From: Streptomyces sp. S.PB5
GTDB taxonomy: Bacteria; Actinomycetota; Actinomycetes; Streptomycetales; Streptomycetaceae
Reading direction: 5' to 3'
Assembly: GCF_030403745.1 (NCBI RefSeq)
Contig: NZ_JAQMWP010000007.1
Location: forward strand, 62,001 to 126,000
Length of the DNA: 64,000 bases
Both the position numbers and the translations under genes were made by a program. Positions within the stretch are counted from its first letter, which is position 1. Each line of letters opens with the position of its first letter. The notes under the pieces are model-generated. The model made no database searches. It saw only the letters and a list, made by a program, of their open reading frames with translations, and was not told the DNA's origin. Positions 8,332-16,975 of this stretch are shown one piece after another.

Positions 8332-10083
8332 TCAGCCCCGATAACCCCGCAGCTTCCGGTACAGCGTTGCGCGGCCGATCCCGAGTGCCGCCGCCGCGCT
8401 GGCCTTGTTGCCGCCGTGCAGGCGCAGCGCCTCCAGTATGGCGGTGCGCTCGGCGCGTTCCATCCGGGTGAGCGGGCGAGGCGCGGGGCCCTCGCGTACC
8501 GGGTCGGGCAGTTCGGTGCGGCGGACCGGGCCGGTCATGCGCCGCTGCTCGGCCAGCGCCCGCACCAGATGGGCGAGCTCGGTGAGGTTCCCGGGCCAAG
8601 GGTGCTGCTCCAGCGCGCGCAGGGCGTCCAGCGTCCAGGTGAGCGGAGGCTGCCCCGGGGCCGGGCCGGGGGCGAGGGAGGTGAGCAACTCCCTGATGTC
8701 CTCCGGTCGTTCACGCAGCGCGGGGAGGGTGACCGAGCGTGCCGCCAAGGTGTCCAGGAGCCGTTGGAGGCAGGGGTTCGCCGGGGTTCCGGGGGTGTAG
8801 GTGGCCAGCAGGGGGACGCCCGGACGGGTGTCGAGGAGGGAGTTGAGCGTCGCGGTGTCGGAGGGGGCGAGACGCTCGGCGTGGCGGATGAGGAGAGGGC
8901 GGCCCCGCAGCAACTCCTCGACCTCGGGCCCGAGTTCGCCCTCCGCCGCATCCGCGATCAGGGCGTCGGGAACCAGCTCCCGGGCGAGTGTGGTCTTCCC
9001 GGTGCCCCGCTCGCCGACGAGCAGCAGCGGCTCGGACGACCCGGCCAGCTCCGTCGCCCGGCCGACCGCGTGCCGCCAGGGCACCGAGCGCCCCGCCGGC
9101 CCGATGACGGCCGGCGCCGCCGGTGCCGTGGCCGTGTGCTCCGCCGGCTCCAGTACGGCGACCGCACCGATGACCGAGTCCTGGTGGCGGACCGGGGTGA
9201 GGGTGGCGGCAGGGGGATGCGCGTACCCCGCGCCCGCCATGCCGTCGGACGGACCGTGGCCGGTCGCCTTCTCGGGCCGTGCGCATGCCGCCGCCCCGTC
9301 CCGCATCAGCGCGACCACCCGCCGCTCCAGCGACTCCAGCCCTTCCGGCGACAGCGATCGGCCCGCGGCCTCGCTGACGAACCGGTTGCGGCCGTCGAGG
9401 GCGACGACCGCGCGTCCCTGTTCCCCGGCGGCCCGCAGATACGCGTCCAGCAGCACCCGTTCCGCCGCCTGGGACCGCGCGAGGAGTTCCGCCTCGACGG
9501 CGCTCGCCGCGGCCTCGGCGAGCGGTGCCCCCGGGTGCGGGCCGCACTCGACGCACAGCCCGGACGACACCGTCACGGTGCCCAGCAGGTGTCCGCTCTC
9601 CGGCGCCCGCACCGGCACACTCACCGCCGAGACGTCCTGCCACAGGTCGAGGAAGTGCTCGGGCCCGTGCACCTCGGCGCGGCGACGGGTGTGCAGCGCG
9701 AGGGCCGCGCTGTTGTGGCCGACCACCTGCTCGGAGAGGTCGTGCGGCGAGTGGTCCGGGGTGAACCCGATGGCGCGCAGCACCCGCAGCCGCTCGTCGG
9801 TGAGCAGGAGCGTGGTCCGCCCGCTGTCGAGAGTGGGTGCGATGCGCTCCAGCACGGGCCGGGCCGCCGACAGCAACGGGGACACGGGCGGCGGTACGAC
9901 GGGGGCGGGCGCCGGGACCCGTACGTCGTGGCGTACGCCGAAGAACCGGGCACGCCTCCAGGCGGCGACGATCTCCTCCGGCACTCCGTCCGGCAGCTGC
10001 CCGCCCCGCAGGAAGAGCTCGCGGGCTCTGCGCACGGAGGCGAGGGCGGGACGGCGGATCGTGGGGCGCTCTGCGGTGGTCAT
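8332..10083 (-). CDS. AcoR/NtrC-like regulator with Fis HTH and no sigma-54 loop
   Basis: A 583-residue activator-like protein. The N-terminal half resembles the AcoR sensory region with a GAF-like segment (about 60-190; LLLTDERLRVLRAIGF, VSVPVRAPESGHLLGTV). An AAA+ domain has Walker A GERGTGKTT, and the C-terminus is a Fis-type HTH (ILEALRLHGGNKASAAAALGIGRATLYRKL). The GAFTGA loop that contacts sigma-54 is absent, as expected in an actinobacterium lacking sigma-54. ATG 10083 is used. It is divergent from the aromatic-catabolism operon, so it most likely controls that operon in response to an aromatic compound. Confidence 0.85.
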   Translation of the reverse strand: MTTAERPTIRRPALASVRRARELFLRGGQLPDGVPEEIVAAWRRARFFGVRHDVRVPAPAPVVPPPVSPLLSAARPVLERIAPTLDSGRTTLLLTDERLRVLRAIGFTPDHSPHDLSEQVVGHNSAALALHTRRRAEVHGPEHFLDLWQDVSAVSVPVRAPESGHLLGTVTVSSGLCVECGPHPGAPLAEAAASAVEAELLARSQAAERVLLDAYLRAAGEQGRAVVALDGRNRFVSEAAGRSLSPEGLESLERRVVALMRDGAAACARPEKATGHGPSDGMAGAGYAHPPAATLTPVRHQDSVIGAVAVLEPAEHTATAPAAPAVIGPAGRSVPWRHAVGRATELAGSSEPLLLVGERGTGKTTLARELVPDALIADAAEGELGPEVEELLRGRPLLIRHAERLAPSDTATLNSLLDTRPGVPLLATYTPGTPANPCLQRLLDTLAARSVTLPALRERPEDIRELLTSLAPGPAPGQPPLTWTLDALRALEQHPWPGNLTELAHLVRALAEQRRMTGPVRRTELPDPVREGPAPRPLTRMERAERTAILEALRLHGGNKASAAAALGIGRATLYRKLRGYRG

Positions 10084-10108
10084 GGCACCCCTCACCCTAC
10101 GACGGACG

Positions 10109-10150
10109 GTTGAATATGCAACAATTACTTGTCTGTCTCTTATTGAGACA
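10109..10150. promoter_or_regulatory. Two inverted repeats in the AcoR-like/phenol-hydroxylase intergenic region
   Basis: GTTG-N6-CAAC (10109-10122) and a perfect TGTCTC-N5-GAGACA (10134-10150) lie between the divergent regulator (start 10083) and the monooxygenase (start 10221). They are likely binding sites of the regulator. Local base composition is unusually AT-rich for this window. Confidence 0.5.
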
Positions 10151-10220
10151 CCCGTCTTCCGGGTCCTTCATTCATGATCTTGAACAGTTGGTGCCTGTTC
10201 TCATTCCCTGGAGCGTCCCC

Positions 10221-11981
10221 GTGCACACCGTCGAGCCCGATGTCGTGACCGACGTACTCATCGTCGGCAGTGGTCCCGCGGGCGGCGCCGCCGCGCTCGC
10301 CCTGAGCACCTACGGCGTGCCCAACATCGTCGTCACGCGCTACGCGAGCCTCGCCGACACCCCCAGGGCGCACATCACCAACCAGCGCACGATGGAGGTG
10401 CTGCGCGACCTCGGTGTCGAGGACGAGGTCGTCTCGAAGGCGACCCCCCAGCATCTGATGGGCAACACGACCTTCTGCACCAGCCTCGCCGGCGAGGAGC
10501 TGGGGAGGGTCCGCTCCTGGGGCAACGACCCGCTCGTCCAGGCCGCGCACGACCTCGCCAGCCCCACCCGCATGTGCGACATGCCCCAGCACCTCATGGA
10601 ACCGGTGCTCGTCGACGCCGCCGTCGCGCGCGGCACCCAGCTGCGCTTCTCCACCGTCTACAAGTCCTTCGTCCAGGACGACGACGGCGTGACGGTGACG
10701 GTCGAGGACCGGCTGCGCGGCGACGAGTACACCATCCGCGCCAAGTACCTCATCGGCGCCGACGGCGGCCGCAGCCAGGTCGCCGAGGACGCCGGGCTGC
10801 CGATGGGCGGCCAGATGGGGGTGGCCGGCAGCATCAACATCGTCTTCGACGCGGACCTCAGCAAGTACACCGCCCACCGCCCGTCCACCCTCTACTGGGT
10901 GCTCGCCCCCGGCGCCACCGTCGGCGGCATCGGCGCGGGCCTGGTGCGCTGCGTCCGCCCCTGGAACGAATGGCTCATCGTGTGGGGGTACGACGTCACC
11001 GCCGGCGCCCCCGACCTGACGACCGAGTACGCCGAGTCGATCGTCCGCCAGCTGGTCGGCGACGACGACATCCCGGTGACCATCAAGTCGTCCTCGGCCT
11101 GGACCGTCAACGAGATGTACGCCGAGACCTACTCCAACGGCCGCGTCTTCTGCGCCGGCGACGCCACGCACCGCCACCCGCCGTCCAACGGCCTCGGCTC
11201 CAACACCTCCATCCAGGACTCCTACAACCTGGCCTGGAAGCTCAAGCTCGTCCTCGACGGCACCGCCTCCCCGAAGCTCCTCGACACCTACACCGCCGAA
11301 CGCGCCCCGGTCGGCAAGCAGATCGTCACCCGCGCCAACAAGTCCATCGGCGAGACCGCCCCGATCTTCGAGGCCCTGGACGGGCTCTCCCCGCAGACCC
11401 CCGAGCAGCTGTGGGCCAACATCGCTGCCCGCAAGGAGGACACCGAGGCGGCCGAGAAGCAGCGGGCGCGGCTGCGCGAGGCGATCGCGTTCAAGACGTA
11501 CGAGTTCAACGCGCACGGCGTCGACCTCAACCAGCGGTACACGTCGGAGGCGGTCGTCCCGGACGGCACCGAGGACCCCGGCTTCGACCGCGACCCCGAA
11601 CTCCACCACCAGCCCACCTCCCGCCCGGGCGCCAAGCTCCCGCACGCCTGGATCACCTCCGGCACCCGCACCCTCTCCACCCTCGACACCGTCGGACAGG
11701 GCCGCTTCACCCTGATCACGGGCATCGGCGGCGCCGACTGGCTGCGGGCGGCCGGGGCCCAGGAGCTGGAGATCGCCACCGCCGTCATCGGGCCGGGCCA
11801 GCAGTACGAGGACCCGTACGGCGACTGGGCGCGGCTGAGCGAGGTGGCCGACGGGGGAGCGCTGCTCGTACGGCCGGACGGGTACGTCGGCTTCCGGCAC
11901 GCCACGGCCGCCGGCTCCGCCGAGGACGCCGAACGCCTGCTGACCGAGGCCGTGCGGCGGATTCTCGGACACGCCCGATGA
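10221..11981 (+). CDS. FAD-dependent phenol/resorcinol-type hydroxylase (TfdB-like)
   Basis: A 586-residue class A flavoprotein monooxygenase that hydroxylates a phenolic ring using NAD(P)H and oxygen. Visible motifs are the FAD dinucleotide fold VLIVGSGPAGGAAAL near residue 15, the DG-type YLIGADGGRS near residue 180, and the second FAD motif GRVFCAGDATHRHPPSNGLGSN near residue 310; a thioredoxin-like tail follows. The overall pattern is closest to 2,4-dichlorophenol 6-monooxygenase. GTG 10221 has GGAGCG just upstream. Its ATGA overlap with the dioxygenase gene, and the maleylacetate reductase beyond, place it in a hydroxyquinol route. Confidence 0.85.
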   Translation: MHTVEPDVVTDVLIVGSGPAGGAAALALSTYGVPNIVVTRYASLADTPRAHITNQRTMEVLRDLGVEDEVVSKATPQHLMGNTTFCTSLAGEELGRVRSWGNDPLVQAAHDLASPTRMCDMPQHLMEPVLVDAAVARGTQLRFSTVYKSFVQDDDGVTVTVEDRLRGDEYTIRAKYLIGADGGRSQVAEDAGLPMGGQMGVAGSINIVFDADLSKYTAHRPSTLYWVLAPGATVGGIGAGLVRCVRPWNEWLIVWGYDVTAGAPDLTTEYAESIVRQLVGDDDIPVTIKSSSAWTVNEMYAETYSNGRVFCAGDATHRHPPSNGLGSNTSIQDSYNLAWKLKLVLDGTASPKLLDTYTAERAPVGKQIVTRANKSIGETAPIFEALDGLSPQTPEQLWANIAARKEDTEAAEKQRARLREAIAFKTYEFNAHGVDLNQRYTSEAVVPDGTEDPGFDRDPELHHQPTSRPGAKLPHAWITSGTRTLSTLDTVGQGRFTLITGIGGADWLRAAGAQELEIATAVIGPGQQYEDPYGDWARLSEVADGGALLVRPDGYVGFRHATAAGSAEDAERLLTEAVRRILGHAR

Positions 11982-12829
11982 GCGGCGGATTCACCGAGTC
12001 CGTGGTCGACAGCTTCGACGGCACCGCCGATCCCCGGCTGCGCGAACTGCTCGCCGCGCTCACCCGCCATCTGCACGCCTTCGTCCGCGAGACCGAGCTG
12101 ACCATGGCGGAGTGGGAGCAGGCCGTCGACTTCCTGACGGCGACCGGTCAGACCTGCACCGACACCCGTCAGGAGTTCATCCTGCTGTCCGACGTGCTCG
12201 GTGTCTCGATGCTGGTGGAGACCATCAACGGGGCCGAGGGCGGGACCGAGAGCACGGTCCTTGGCCCCTTCCACATGACCGAGTCGCCGGTCCGGGAACT
12301 CGGGGCGGACATCGACCTCGTCGGCGGCGGGGAGCCGTGCGTGGTGAGCGGGCGCGTGCTGTCGGCGGACGGTACGCCGCTGCCGGGCGCGGTGCTCGAC
12401 GTCTGGCAGGCCGACGGCAACGGCTTCTACGACGTGCAGCAGCCGCAGGTCCAGCCCGCCGGGAACGGGCGCGGGCTGTTCACGGCGGACGACGAGGGCG
12501 GCTTCCGGTTCCGGACCTGTGTGCCGAGCCCGTACCCGATCCCCACGGACGGCCCGGTCGGCAGACTGCTCCAGGCGACCGGACGACATCCCTACCGCCC
12601 GGCCCACATCCACTTCATCGCCACCGCCGACGGGCATGAGCCGGTCACCACGCACATCTTCGTGGCGGGCAGCGAGTACCTCGACTCGGACGCGGTGTTC
12701 GCGGTCAAGCAGAGCCTCGTGCAGGACTTCACGGAGACCGACGACCCGTTGCTGGCGCGGCAGTTCGGTGTCCCGAACCCGTTCCGGCATGCCCGGTTCG
12801 ACCTCGTGCTCAACCCGGTCCGGTCATGA
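11978..12829 (+). CDS. Intradiol dioxygenase, probable hydroxyquinol 1,2-dioxygenase
   Basis: A 283-residue non-heme Fe(III) dioxygenase that cleaves a catechol-type ring between the hydroxyls. An N-terminal dimerisation region (about 1-95) precedes the beta-sandwich core with LPGAVLDVWQADGNGFYD and the metal region YRPAHIHFIATADGH; the HIH pair and the tyrosines in NGFYD and HPYRPAH are the expected iron ligands. Its stop overlaps the maleylacetate reductase start (ATGA). With that neighbour the best substrate guess is hydroxyquinol, giving maleylacetate. Catechol or chlorocatechol remain possible. Confidence 0.87.
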   Translation: MSGGFTESVVDSFDGTADPRLRELLAALTRHLHAFVRETELTMAEWEQAVDFLTATGQTCTDTRQEFILLSDVLGVSMLVETINGAEGGTESTVLGPFHMTESPVRELGADIDLVGGGEPCVVSGRVLSADGTPLPGAVLDVWQADGNGFYDVQQPQVQPAGNGRGLFTADDEGGFRFRTCVPSPYPIPTDGPVGRLLQATGRHPYRPAHIHFIATADGHEPVTTHIFVAGSEYLDSDAVFAVKQSLVQDFTETDDPLLARQFGVPNPFRHARFDLVLNPVRS

Positions 12830-13920
12830 GGGAGTTCGTGTACGAGGCGCAGCCGATGCGGGTCGTCCTGCGGCCCGGCGCCCACGTGACCGCCGTTCCC
12901 GGCGAGGTCGAACGGCTGGGGCTGCGGCGGGTGCTGGTGGTCAGCGGGGCGCGGGGGACGGAGCCGGCCCGGGCTGTCGCGGACGCGCTCGGTGACGCCT
13001 GCGCCGGGCTGCACGCCGAGGCCCGGATGCATGTGCCCGTGGAGGTCGCCGAACGGGCCGTGGAGGTGGCGCGGCAGGCCGGGGCCGACGGGTGCGTCGC
13101 GGTCGGCGGAGGTTCCGCGATCGGCCTCGGCAAGGTGATCGCGCTGCGCACCGGACTGCCGCTGCTCGCCGTCCCCTCGACGTACTCCGGCTCCGAGATG
13201 ACCCCTGTCTGGGGGCTGACCGAAGACGGCGTCAAGCGCACGGGCCGCGACCCGTCGGTCCTGCCGCGCACGGTCGTCTACGACCCCGAGCTCACCCTTT
13301 CACTCCCGGTCGGCCTGTCCGTGACCAGCGGTGTCAACGCGATCGCGCACGCGGCCGAGGCCCTGTACGCGCCGGACGCCTCACCGCTGGTGTCGCTGAT
13401 GGCGGAAGAAGGGGTGCGGGCCATGGCCGGTGCGCTGCCCGCGCTGGCCGCGGCGCCCCGGGACCTGGACGCCCGCGGGCGTGCGCTCCACGGGGCCTGG
13501 CTGTGCGGTGCCGCGCTCGGTGCGACCACCATGGGCCTGCATCACAAGCTGTGCCATGTGCTCGGCGGGACCTTCGGACTGCCGCACGCCGAGACCCACA
13601 CCGCGGTGCTGCCGTACGCCCTCGCGTACAACGCGCCCGCGGCACCCGAGGCGATGGCGGCCCTCGGCCGGGCCCTCGGCACGGACGACGTCCCGGGTGC
13701 CGTGTGGGACCTGGGCAAGCCGCGCTCACTGGCCGAACTAGGGCTTTCGAGAGCCGACTTGAAGCCCGCCGCGCACGCGGTGACCACGCAGGCGTACCCC
13801 AACCCGCGAGAGGTCACCGAGGCGGGCGTACTGGCCGTGCTGAGCGCGGCCCACGCGGGCGAACGGCCGCTCGCGGATCTCTCACGAGCCACGACCTCAT
13901 ATGAGACCAACCAGTACTGA
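12826..13920 (+). CDS. Maleylacetate reductase
   Basis: A 364-residue iron-containing-alcohol-dehydrogenase-fold enzyme that reduces maleylacetate to 3-oxoadipate. Family marks are CVAVGGGSAIGLGKVIAL (nucleotide binding), VPSTYSGSEMTPVWGLTEDG, VYDPELTLSLPVGLSVTSGVNAIAHAAEALY, and the metal-site histidines in GLHHKLCHVLGGTFGLPHAETH. Length is normal. Coupled by ATGA to the dioxygenase, it completes ring-cleavage-product reduction in the operon. The fold is shared with dehydroquinate-synthase-like EboD, but these motifs are specific to maleylacetate reductase. Confidence 0.9.
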   Translation: MREFVYEAQPMRVVLRPGAHVTAVPGEVERLGLRRVLVVSGARGTEPARAVADALGDACAGLHAEARMHVPVEVAERAVEVARQAGADGCVAVGGGSAIGLGKVIALRTGLPLLAVPSTYSGSEMTPVWGLTEDGVKRTGRDPSVLPRTVVYDPELTLSLPVGLSVTSGVNAIAHAAEALYAPDASPLVSLMAEEGVRAMAGALPALAAAPRDLDARGRALHGAWLCGAALGATTMGLHHKLCHVLGGTFGLPHAETHTAVLPYALAYNAPAAPEAMAALGRALGTDDVPGAVWDLGKPRSLAELGLSRADLKPAAHAVTTQAYPNPREVTEAGVLAVLSAAHAGERPLADLSRATTSYETNQY

Positions 13921-13932
13921 AAGGTGATTTCC

Positions 13933-14844
13933 ATGCCCCTCGGACTGCTCCGGCGGCGACTGAAGAATGCCTCCGGAGGCGCCGCAGGCCCCGCGTTTCC
14001 GCTTCCGGCCGGCGCGGGTGTCGTCTGCCGCGAGGTCCTGGACCCGGTGAACCAGCCCCTGGGCGGGGCCGACGTGACGGTGACGGAACTCCGCAGCCAC
14101 CAGGTCGCGGCCCGCGGCACCACGGACCCGTACGGCCTGTTCATGGCCGCCCTGCCGCCGGGCAGCTACAGCGTGATGGTCATGGCCGAGGGGCTTGAAC
14201 CGCACCGGGAGACCGTCGAAGTCACCGCCGAATCGGGCCTGTTGTCGCAGCGCGTGTGGCTCCAGCCCGCCCGGCAGGCCGAGTTGCCGGTGCCCGGGAC
14301 CTGGCTCTTCGATCCGCCGCACACCGCGATCCGGTTCATCGCCAAGCATGTCGGCATGGCCCATGTGCACGGCCGTTTCGAACGTTTCGAGGGCGGTATC
14401 CAGGTCACCCAGGACATCGCCGACTCCCGGGTCCATGTGCGCATCGACGCGTCCAGCATCACCACGGGCAACAACACCCGGGACAACCATCTGCGCTCGG
14501 CCGACTTCCTCGACGTCGAGCATTTCCCGTACATCGACTTCCGCAGCACCCGCTTCGCCTACCGGGGCGGCAGCAAGTGGTCGCTGCTCGGCACGCTCAC
14601 CATGCACGGCATCAGCCGGTCGGTGTCGCTGGACACGAACTACCTCGGCATGGTCAACGGCGGTTACGGCGAGGAGTTGCGGTGCGCGGCGCTCGCCAAG
14701 GCCGAGCTGCATCGCGAGGACTACACGCTCAACTGGCGTTCCATGCTGGCGCGTGGCATCGCCGTGGTCGGTCCGACGGTCCAACTGGAGCTGGACGTAC
14801 AGGCGATGTACCGCACGCATGACACGCCGACGCCGCCCGAGTAG
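13933..14844 (+). CDS. YceI-family polyisoprenoid-binding-like protein with N-terminal carboxypeptidase-regulatory-like domain
   Basis: A 303-residue two-domain protein. Residues about 30-115 look like a carboxypeptidase-regulatory beta-sandwich (VLDPVNQPLGGADVTVTE, RGTTDPYGLFMAALPPGSYSVMV). Residues about 120-295 are a YceI lipocalin-like barrel (GTWLFDPPHTAIRFIAKHVGMAHVHGRF, ASSITTGNNTRDNHLRSADFLDVEHFP, LTMHGISRSVSLD). YceI proteins bind polyisoprenoid or amphiphilic ligands. There is no signal peptide, so it is probably cytosolic. ATG 13933 has AAAGGTG upstream. It follows the catabolic genes by 12 bp and precedes the Ebo-type operon by 103 bp, so it could belong to either. Confidence 0.85.
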   Translation: MPLGLLRRRLKNASGGAAGPAFPLPAGAGVVCREVLDPVNQPLGGADVTVTELRSHQVAARGTTDPYGLFMAALPPGSYSVMVMAEGLEPHRETVEVTAESGLLSQRVWLQPARQAELPVPGTWLFDPPHTAIRFIAKHVGMAHVHGRFERFEGGIQVTQDIADSRVHVRIDASSITTGNNTRDNHLRSADFLDVEHFPYIDFRSTRFAYRGGSKWSLLGTLTMHGISRSVSLDTNYLGMVNGGYGEELRCAALAKAELHREDYTLNWRSMLARGIAVVGPTVQLELDVQAMYRTHDTPTPPE

Positions 14845-14947
14845 TTCACCCGGCGGACTCGTGCGGCCCGGTCAGCGCACAAATTCTTCACAGAGGTGTT
14901 GGTCAAGAGGATGTCCAAGGGTGAACCATTGGACGTAAGGTCCGATC

Positions 14948-15850
14948 ATGAACGGCCCAAGCGACCGAAGATCTTCCCCTCGACTCGCTGACCTGGCGCA
15001 ACTTGTCCGGTTACCAGCGGCGTTGAGCGTGCCCGGCGACATCCTGGCAGGGGCGGCGGCTGCGAACACCGGGACGCCCTCACCCCGTGTGCTCGGCACC
15101 ATGGCCTCGTCCGTCGCCCTCTACTGGGCAGGGATGGCGCTCAACGACTACGCGGACGCGACCGTCGACGCGGTGGAGCGGCCCCAGCGCCCCGTACCCT
15201 CCGGGCGCGTCGCCCGCCGCACCGCACTCGCCACCGCCTGCGGACTCACCGCCGCCGGACTGGGCCTCGCCGCCCTGACCGGCGGCCGGCGGGCCCTGGG
15301 TGTGGCGGTGCCGCTGACCGGACTGGTCTGGGCCTACGACCTCGGCCTGAAGTCCACCCCGGCCGGCCCCGCCGCGATGGCGGGCGCACGGGCGCTGAAC
15401 GTACTGGCGGGGGCCGAGCCCGGGCGCCGGGCGGCCGCACTCCCGGCCGCCCTCCTGACCGGCGCGCACATCTACACCGTCACCGCCCTGAGCCGCCACG
15501 AGGTCTCCGGAGCCCCGCGTGAGGTGCCCGTCGCCACGCTGGCCGGCAGCACCGCGACCGCCCTGGCGGCAGCGGCACTTCCCGGAGTGCGAAGGCGCGG
15601 CAGGGCGGCACGCGTCGGTGCGGTCGCCGGAGCGCTCGGATACCTCTCCTCGTACGGCACCGCCCAGGCGCGCGCGGCCCGTGAACCCTCCGCGACGAAC
15701 GTCCAGGACGCCGTCGGCACCGGGATCATGTCGCTCATGCCCCTCCAGGCGTCGCTCACCGCGGGCGGCGGGGGAGCGGTCCTGGCCGGCGTGCTGGCCG
15801 CGGCACATCCGCTGGCGCGCCGGCTCGCCCGGAAGGTGTCGCCGACGTGA
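14948..15850 (+). CDS. eboC: EboC/SCO3242-family UbiA-like prenyltransferase
   Basis: A 300-residue polytopic membrane protein of the UbiA prenyltransferase superfamily, with about eight hydrophobic segments. The aspartate-rich motif is seen as ALNDYADATVDAVERPQRPVPSG near residues 61-80; the second, TNVQDAVGTGIMSLMPLQA, is near residue 250. It begins the Ebo-type operon. In cyanobacteria and Pseudomonas, Ebo clusters serve metabolite export or modification. Residue 22 is a TTA leucine codon (15011-15013), implying bldA dependence. Its stop overlaps the next gene's GTG. Confidence 0.85.
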   Translation: MNGPSDRRSSPRLADLAQLVRLPAALSVPGDILAGAAAANTGTPSPRVLGTMASSVALYWAGMALNDYADATVDAVERPQRPVPSGRVARRTALATACGLTAAGLGLAALTGGRRALGVAVPLTGLVWAYDLGLKSTPAGPAAMAGARALNVLAGAEPGRRAAALPAALLTGAHIYTVTALSRHEVSGAPREVPVATLAGSTATALAAAALPGVRRRGRAARVGAVAGALGYLSSYGTAQARAAREPSATNVQDAVGTGIMSLMPLQASLTAGGGGAVLAGVLAAAHPLARRLARKVSPT

Positions 15851-16923
15851 GCGCGCACCACGGCTCAGGGCCCTCGGGCCCGTCCGCCGCTGAGTCCTCG
15901 GCATCCGCAGGCGTGACTCCGTTACCGGACGGCGTGCCCTCCGCGCCCTCCGGCGTGCTCCCGAGACCCGACGCTGCGCCCTCGAAGGGCGACGGTGCGA
16001 CCGGGACACTCGACGACGTGCCCTCCATACCCTCCGGCTCACGCCGGATGCCCGTGGCCGTCCCGCCGCACCCCGCCGAACCCGCGGACCGGCTCCGGTT
16101 CGGGTTCGGGACCAACGGCTTCGCCTGCCACCGCCTCGACGACGTCCTGACCGTCCTCGCCGACCTCGGCTACGACTCCGTCGGACTCACCCTCGACCAC
16201 GGTCATCTCGACCCGTACGCCGCCGACCTGCCCCGGCGGGTCGACCGTCTGGCACAGCGGCTCGACCGGCTCGGTCTCGCCGTCATGGTGGAGACCGGGG
16301 CACCGTATCTGCTGGACCCGTGGCACAAGCACCACCCCACCCTGATGTCCGTCCCCGGCGCCGAGCGCCGCGTCGAGCTGCTCGCGCGTGCCGTGCGGAT
16401 CGCCGCCGACCTCGGGGCGCCGGCCGTCCATCTGTGCAGCGGCCCCGCGCCGCAGGGCGTGCCCGAGGAAGAGGCATGGAAGCGGCTGGCCGCGAGGTGC
16501 GAGGAAGTGCTGGACATCGCCCGGGAGCACGGCGTGGCCCTCGGCTTCGAACCCGAGCCGTACATGTTCGTCGACACGGTGGAGCGGGTGCTGGAGCTGC
16601 GCCGCCGGCTCGGCGACCCCGGCCTGTTCGGGATCACGCTCGACATCGGGCACGCGCACTGCGTCGAGGAGCGTCCGCTGCTCGACTGTGTCGCGCTCGC
16701 CGCACCGCACCTGCTGAACGTGCAGATCGAGGACATGCGGCGCGGCATCCACGAGCACCTCGAACTCGGCGCGGGCGAGATCGACTTCCCGCCCGTCCTG
16801 GCCGCGTTGAAGTCGGCCGGGTACCGCGGGCCGGTCTCGGTGGAGATCCAGGGCGCCTCCCTGGACGCACCCGACGTCGCCCGCCGCTCCCTGGAGTTCC
16901 TGAAGAGCGCCGAGCCTTCCTGA
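15847..16923 (+). CDS. Sugar-phosphate isomerase/epimerase-like TIM barrel (Ebo operon)
   Basis: A 358-residue protein of the xylose-isomerase-like TIM-barrel family. The barrel begins at FGFGTNGFACHRLDDVL (about residue 80) and contains EPEPYMFVDTVERVLEL, GITLDIGHAHC and VEIQGA, which hold the metal-binding Glu, Asp, His and Glu. The first 75 residues are low-complexity, rich in Pro, Ser and Ala, and not typical of the family. GTG 15847 overlaps the eboC stop; ATG 16048 is an alternative start without a clear ribosome site. With the GTG start, residue 26 is a TTA codon (15922-15924). The substrate is unknown. Confidence 0.8.
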   Translation: MSAHHGSGPSGPSAAESSASAGVTPLPDGVPSAPSGVLPRPDAAPSKGDGATGTLDDVPSIPSGSRRMPVAVPPHPAEPADRLRFGFGTNGFACHRLDDVLTVLADLGYDSVGLTLDHGHLDPYAADLPRRVDRLAQRLDRLGLAVMVETGAPYLLDPWHKHHPTLMSVPGAERRVELLARAVRIAADLGAPAVHLCSGPAPQGVPEEEAWKRLAARCEEVLDIAREHGVALGFEPEPYMFVDTVERVLELRRRLGDPGLFGITLDIGHAHCVEERPLLDCVALAAPHLLNVQIEDMRRGIHEHLELGAGEIDFPPVLAALKSAGYRGPVSVEIQGASLDAPDVARRSLEFLKSAEPS

Positions 16924-16975
16924 AGCCGCGGTTTCCCCCTCAGCCGTCAGTTCATCCGAACAGGAGACCTGTGCC

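Noticed and set aside
12826..13920. Maleylacetate reductase as the missing EboD (shared dehydroquinate-synthase-like fold)
   Set aside because: VPSTYSGSEMTPVWG and the ATGA coupling to an intradiol dioxygenase are specific for maleylacetate reductase; no sugar-phosphate-cyclase motif is seen.
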